A stretch of 16,199 nt of DNA from PWXP01 sp964487655. GTDB taxonomy: Bacteria > Planctomycetota > Planctomycetia > Pirellulales > Thermoguttaceae. The position numbers were made by a program, and so were the translations under genes. Positions 13,773 through 16,199 of the stretch are shown piece after piece. The notes below the pieces were generated by a model, which was given only the letters and a program-made list of their open reading frames with translations, was not told where the DNA came from and ran no database searches. How positions within the stretch are numbered: position 1 is the first letter of the stretch; each line of letters begins with the position of its first letter. The DNA is taken from contig CAZASB010000079.1 of NCBI GenBank assembly GCA_964487655.1, forward strand, positions 1 through 16,199, given 5' to 3'.

Positions 13773-15209
13773 CTATTGCCCGGAGTTTTCCGAAGACGGT
13801 ATATCTTGCCGTGTACGCAGCCAGGTCTCCAGCACTGCCTGAAGTTCGGCGAAAGTGGCCGCATGTTCGGGCTTGTCCACCAGGTTCGCCATTTCTCGCG
13901 GATCGTTTTCCAGATCGAAAAGCTGCCACTTTCCGATTTGCGGATAGTGGATCAGCTTCCAGCGATCGGTGCGAACCATGCGTTGCACGTCGCCGAAATA
14001 GCCGAAAACTTGGGGATACGCGGATTGAGCTTCTCCTCGCAGCAACGGCGCCAGGCTTCGCCCGTCGAGGCCCTCGGGAACCGCAACCTCGCAAAGTTCG
14101 CACACCGTGGGGAAAATATCGCGAAGATAGCACTGCGCCCGCGTCCGCATACCTTCCGGAACGCCCGGCCCGCAAAAGACAAGCGGTACGCCAACCGTGT
14201 GGTCGTACATGTTCTGCTTCCCGCGCAGCCCGTGACTGCCCATCGCCAGGCCGTGGTCGCCCGTGAAGATCACCAGGGTATTCTCCGCCTTACCGGCGGC
14301 CTTCAGGGCATCGAGAATGCGACCGATCTGCCGGTCCAGGTGGGAGATGACCGTGTAATACGCGGCCAGGTCCGCGCGCACGTCGTCCGGAGTCCGAGGC
14401 CGAGGTAGCAACTTCTCGTCGCGCCCGTCGAAGTTGCCGTGGTCGAACGGATGCTCCGCTCGGAAGTTCGCAGGCAGTGGAATGTCTTCGGGCCGGTACT
14501 TCCCTTCCCAGCCGGGCGGAATCAGAAGCGGATCGTGAGGAGCCGTGAAGTTGACGTGCAGAAAGAACGGCCGCTCAACCTTGCGGCCGATCAGTTCGAT
14601 GGCCGCATCGGCGAAACGCTCGCTGATGTTGGGCGTCAGGCCCACGCCCTGGTCAAGGAACCGCTCTCCTTCGTCGTTCTGAAAGACCCAGCCGACATAG
14701 CCGGTCACCGCGCGGCCTGCGTAGTCGGTTGGAAAGTTCAGCGGATGGCGGCGGCCGCCCGCGCCATATAAGGCGAGCGACTGCTCGTAGCCGCGGGTGA
14801 TGGGCCGGCCGTCGTTGTGCCACTTGCCCACGTACCATGTATGGTAACCGGCCCCGCGCATCGCCTCGGCCCACAGGGGCCGTCCCTCGATGCGGGTGTC
14901 GATCTTACCGCCGCGCAGCCCGCACGTCCCGGTCATGATTTCCGCCCGGGCAGGCACGCACAGTGGGTTGGGCGAAAGGGCGCGGACGAAGGCGGCGCCG
15001 CTTTGGACCAGCGAATCGAGGTGAGGTGTCTCAATGACCGGATTGCCCAGCGCGCCGATCGTGTCGGCTCGCTGATCGTCCGTCAGGATGAATAGGACGT
15101 TCGGCGGCCCACTCGGCGAACCGGCCTCGGACGACGTTTCAGACTGCCAAAACGCGCAGAGCACGGCGACAAAGACCAACACAATTTGTATCCATCGAAT
15201 ACTCGACAT
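13773..15209 (-). CDS. exported type I sulfatase
   Basis: A 478-residue sulfatase of the formylglycine-dependent (S1) class, which hydrolyses sulfate esters. An N-terminal signal or anchor (IQIVLVFVAVLCAFW) sends it out of the cytoplasm. Active-site features are visible: metal ligands in LTDDQRAD (Asp44, Asp45), the CVPAR motif with Cys84 (to be converted to formylglycine) and Arg88, GKWH with Lys129 and His131, and TGDHG with Asp318 and His319, followed by GLRGKQNMYDH. It requires a formylglycine-generating enzyme or anaerobic maturase, neither of which is in this window. The ATG at 15209 has GGAGG eight bases upstream; a longer frame to 15488 has no support. The gene lies downstream of the Gfo/Idh/MocA gene on the same strand, with a short MITE in the 133-base gap. 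Sulfated polysaccharide is the likely substrate class. Confidence 0.93.
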   Translation of the reverse strand: MSSIRWIQIVLVFVAVLCAFWQSETSSEAGSPSGPPNVLFILTDDQRADTIGALGNPVIETPHLDSLVQSGAAFVRALSPNPLCVPARAEIMTGTCGLRGGKIDTRIEGRPLWAEAMRGAGYHTWYVGKWHNDGRPITRGYEQSLALYGAGGRRHPLNFPTDYAGRAVTGYVGWVFQNDEGERFLDQGVGLTPNISERFADAAIELIGRKVERPFFLHVNFTAPHDPLLIPPGWEGKYRPEDIPLPANFRAEHPFDHGNFDGRDEKLLPRPRTPDDVRADLAAYYTVISHLDRQIGRILDALKAAGKAENTLVIFTGDHGLAMGSHGLRGKQNMYDHTVGVPLVFCGPGVPEGMRTRAQCYLRDIFPTVCELCEVAVPEGLDGRSLAPLLRGEAQSAYPQVFGYFGDVQRMVRTDRWKLIHYPQIGKWQLFDLENDPREMANLVDKPEHAATFAELQAVLETWLRTRQDIPSSENSGQ

Positions 15210-15259
15210 TCGTAGCGCCTCCAAAGCGGGAATGTACTCCAGCACTCCAAAACAACCGG

Positions 15260-15334
15260 GTAACCGTTCACGGGGGGACTGTCCCCTTCGCATACAGCGG
15301 CGAAAACTGCCTGCGCCGCCCCGTGAACGGTTAC
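15260..15334 (-). mobile_element. IS66-like MITE, copy 3 (75 bp, internally deleted)
   Basis: The ends GTAACCGTTCACGGGG match perfectly as inverted repeats over 16 bases. The flanks ACAACCGG (15252-15259) and ACAATCGG (15335-15342) match at 7 of 8, a slightly decayed target duplication. Relative to copy 2 about 70 internal bases are gone, precisely between the two direct copies of GGGACTGTCCC, leaving one. It lies 8 bases past the Gfo/Idh/MocA stop and 50 bases upstream of the sulfatase start. Confidence 0.9.
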
Positions 15335-15342
15335 ACAATCGG

Positions 15343-16199
15343 TCAGGCTTCAATCTCGGGCAGCAGGTACGGCTCGCGGTAGAAGCCGCGGACAATCGCG
15401 TTAGCGGCGTCGTAGTCCTTAACGCATTCCTTTTCGACATCCACGTCCAGCCACTCGCCCAGGATGATGGTCTTCGCGTCGATGTCAATTTCGTGGGCTT
15501 TCAGGTGGTCGGCCAAGCGGTCGAACATCTCCTCGAACAGCCCTACTCCGGCAATCCGCTGGCGAATCTCGCTCTGGTTGGCCTGTTGGCCCACGCGGTA
15601 GGAAATGTTCCCCACATGGGTAACCGCCGTGGAGATGTGCCCGCCGAGGATATCGGCGTTGAGGTCCTCTCGGCGCTGGCTGCGCACGGCGCGGATGAAG
15701 TTCTCGAAGTGATCCTCCCCGCCGCCGAAGCTCTGAATCTTCTTCCCTTCGCGGTCGAACACATGGCCCGCGTGAACCATCGCATGGCCGCCCTCGCAAT
15801 GGGCGCACACTTCGGTGCGATAGCCAAGGAAGTTCGGCGCGTCGTTCGATCCCTTTGCCGCTCGCAGGTTATGCACCTCGTACAGCACTGGCGCCGTGGG
15901 GAAGTCGTAGTAGCAGATCTGCGTATTGGGCACGTTGCCGGCATCGTCGAACACGAAGCGCCCCCCGATGCTGATCGCCCGCCGCGGCAGCCCCGACTCG
16001 CCCAGCAACCAACGCGCCACGTCGATCTCGTGGACACCCTGGTTGCACGACTCGCCGTCCCCCTTGTCCCAGGTGAAGCTGCAATCGTACTGGAGCCGGT
16101 CACGGTAGACGGGTCCGTCGTCGGCCGGGCCGCACCAGAGATCGTAATCGAGGTCTTCGGGAATGGGCAGGGGCGTGTCGCGCTTGCCAATCGGGTTGC
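15343..16199 (-). CDS. Gfo/Idh/MocA-family oxidoreductase, 3' part
   Basis: The C-terminal 284 codons of an NAD(P)-dependent dehydrogenase; the N-terminal Rossmann domain lies beyond the right edge. Translation at the edge begins NPIGKRDTPLPIPEDLDYDL and continues WCGPADDGPVY, then a CNQGVHEIDVARWLLG stretch. This is typical of the planctomycete Gfo/Idh/MocA paralogues: the histidine and aspartate of the GxHxxD-type motif (here HEIDVARW) lie in the catalytic region. The GGxDHFENFIRAVRS and LNADILGGHISTAVTHVGNIS segments follow, as in relatives. An apparent internal start at 16020 is not used, because the frame is open to the window end. Exported members exist, but any signal is outside the window. 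It precedes the sulfatase on the same strand, consistent with joint use in sugar breakdown. Confidence 0.9.
   Translation of the reverse strand, partial: NPIGKRDTPLPIPEDLDYDLWCGPADDGPVYRDRLQYDCSFTWDKGDGESCNQGVHEIDVARWLLGESGLPRRAISIGGRFVFDDAGNVPNTQICYYDFPTAPVLYEVHNLRAAKGSNDAPNFLGYRTEVCAHCEGGHAMVHAGHVFDREGKKIQSFGGGEDHFENFIRAVRSQRREDLNADILGGHISTAVTHVGNISYRVGQQANQSEIRQRIAGVGLFEEMFDRLADHLKAHEIDIDAKTIILGEWLDVDVEKECVKDYDAANAIVRGFYREPYLLPEIEA

Noticed and set aside
15210..15488. N-terminal extension of the sulfatase
   Set aside because: It overlaps the Gfo/Idh/MocA gene and the MITE. The signal peptide and ribosome-binding site support the start at 15209.
1..16199. CRISPR array, rRNA or tRNA genes, replication origin
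   Set aside because: No regularly spaced direct repeats, no rRNA-like or cloverleaf sequence and no origin-like motif clusters were noticed. A dedicated RNA search was not possible.

Overview
The window looks like a chromosomal segment of a Planctomycete, probably in or near the Pirellulales. This is inferred from the gene content: a DUF1571 protein, a secreted DUF4838 protein, a secreted sulfatase next to a Gfo/Idh/MocA dehydrogenase, a large TPR protein, a GC-rich coding style with many antisense shadow ORFs, and abundant small dispersed repeats. No rRNA, tRNA or CRISPR array was seen.

Layout. 1-368: non-coding, with a decayed C-terminal fragment of a REP-associated tyrosine (Y1/RAYT) transposase. 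369-4162 (minus): a compact three-gene cluster, DUF1571 exported protein -> membrane-anchored BEM46-type alpha/beta hydrolase -> cobalamin-type radical SAM enzyme of the RiPP C-methyltransferase family. The last two overlap by ATGA. 4439-5104 (plus): a GloC/YcbL-type glyoxalase II-like hydrolase. 5098-5463: a RAYT-derived short repeat into which a 145-bp MITE has jumped. 5601-7538 (plus): secreted DUF4838 protein. 7532-7740: second, uninterrupted copy of the RAYT-derived repeat. 7748-10450 (minus): a CbiA/CobB-like protein followed by the magnesium transporter MgtE. 10490-10633: second MITE. 10808-13699 (plus): a secreted 13-repeat TPR protein followed by a lipoprotein aldose 1-epimerase. 13773-16199 (minus): a truncated Gfo/Idh/MocA oxidoreductase, a shortened third MITE, then an exported type I sulfatase.

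The clearest unexpected structure is the repeat system. Three MITE copies share terminal inverted repeats GTAACCGTTCAC and are bounded by 8-bp target duplications (two exact, one 7 of 8). The GTAA ends and 8-bp duplication point to mobilisation by an IS66-type transposase. One copy sits inside a second repeat family. That family has its own inverted ends (AAAGGTGTCCGGTAC) and carries the deleted start of a RAYT transposase. The other copy of that family, about 2.4 kb away, serves as an empty-site control and proves the insertion to the base.

The most interesting protein is the CbiA/CobB-like one. It keeps the family's full length and landmarks but lacks the P-loop lysine, the glutaminase cysteine and the active-site histidine, so it looks like a pseudo-enzyme linked to mgtE. 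The radical SAM methyltransferase has no recognisable precursor peptide nearby. Extracellular sugar processing (sulfatase, dehydrogenase, DUF4838, mutarotase lipoprotein) is a plausible theme for much of the rest, by inference from the families.
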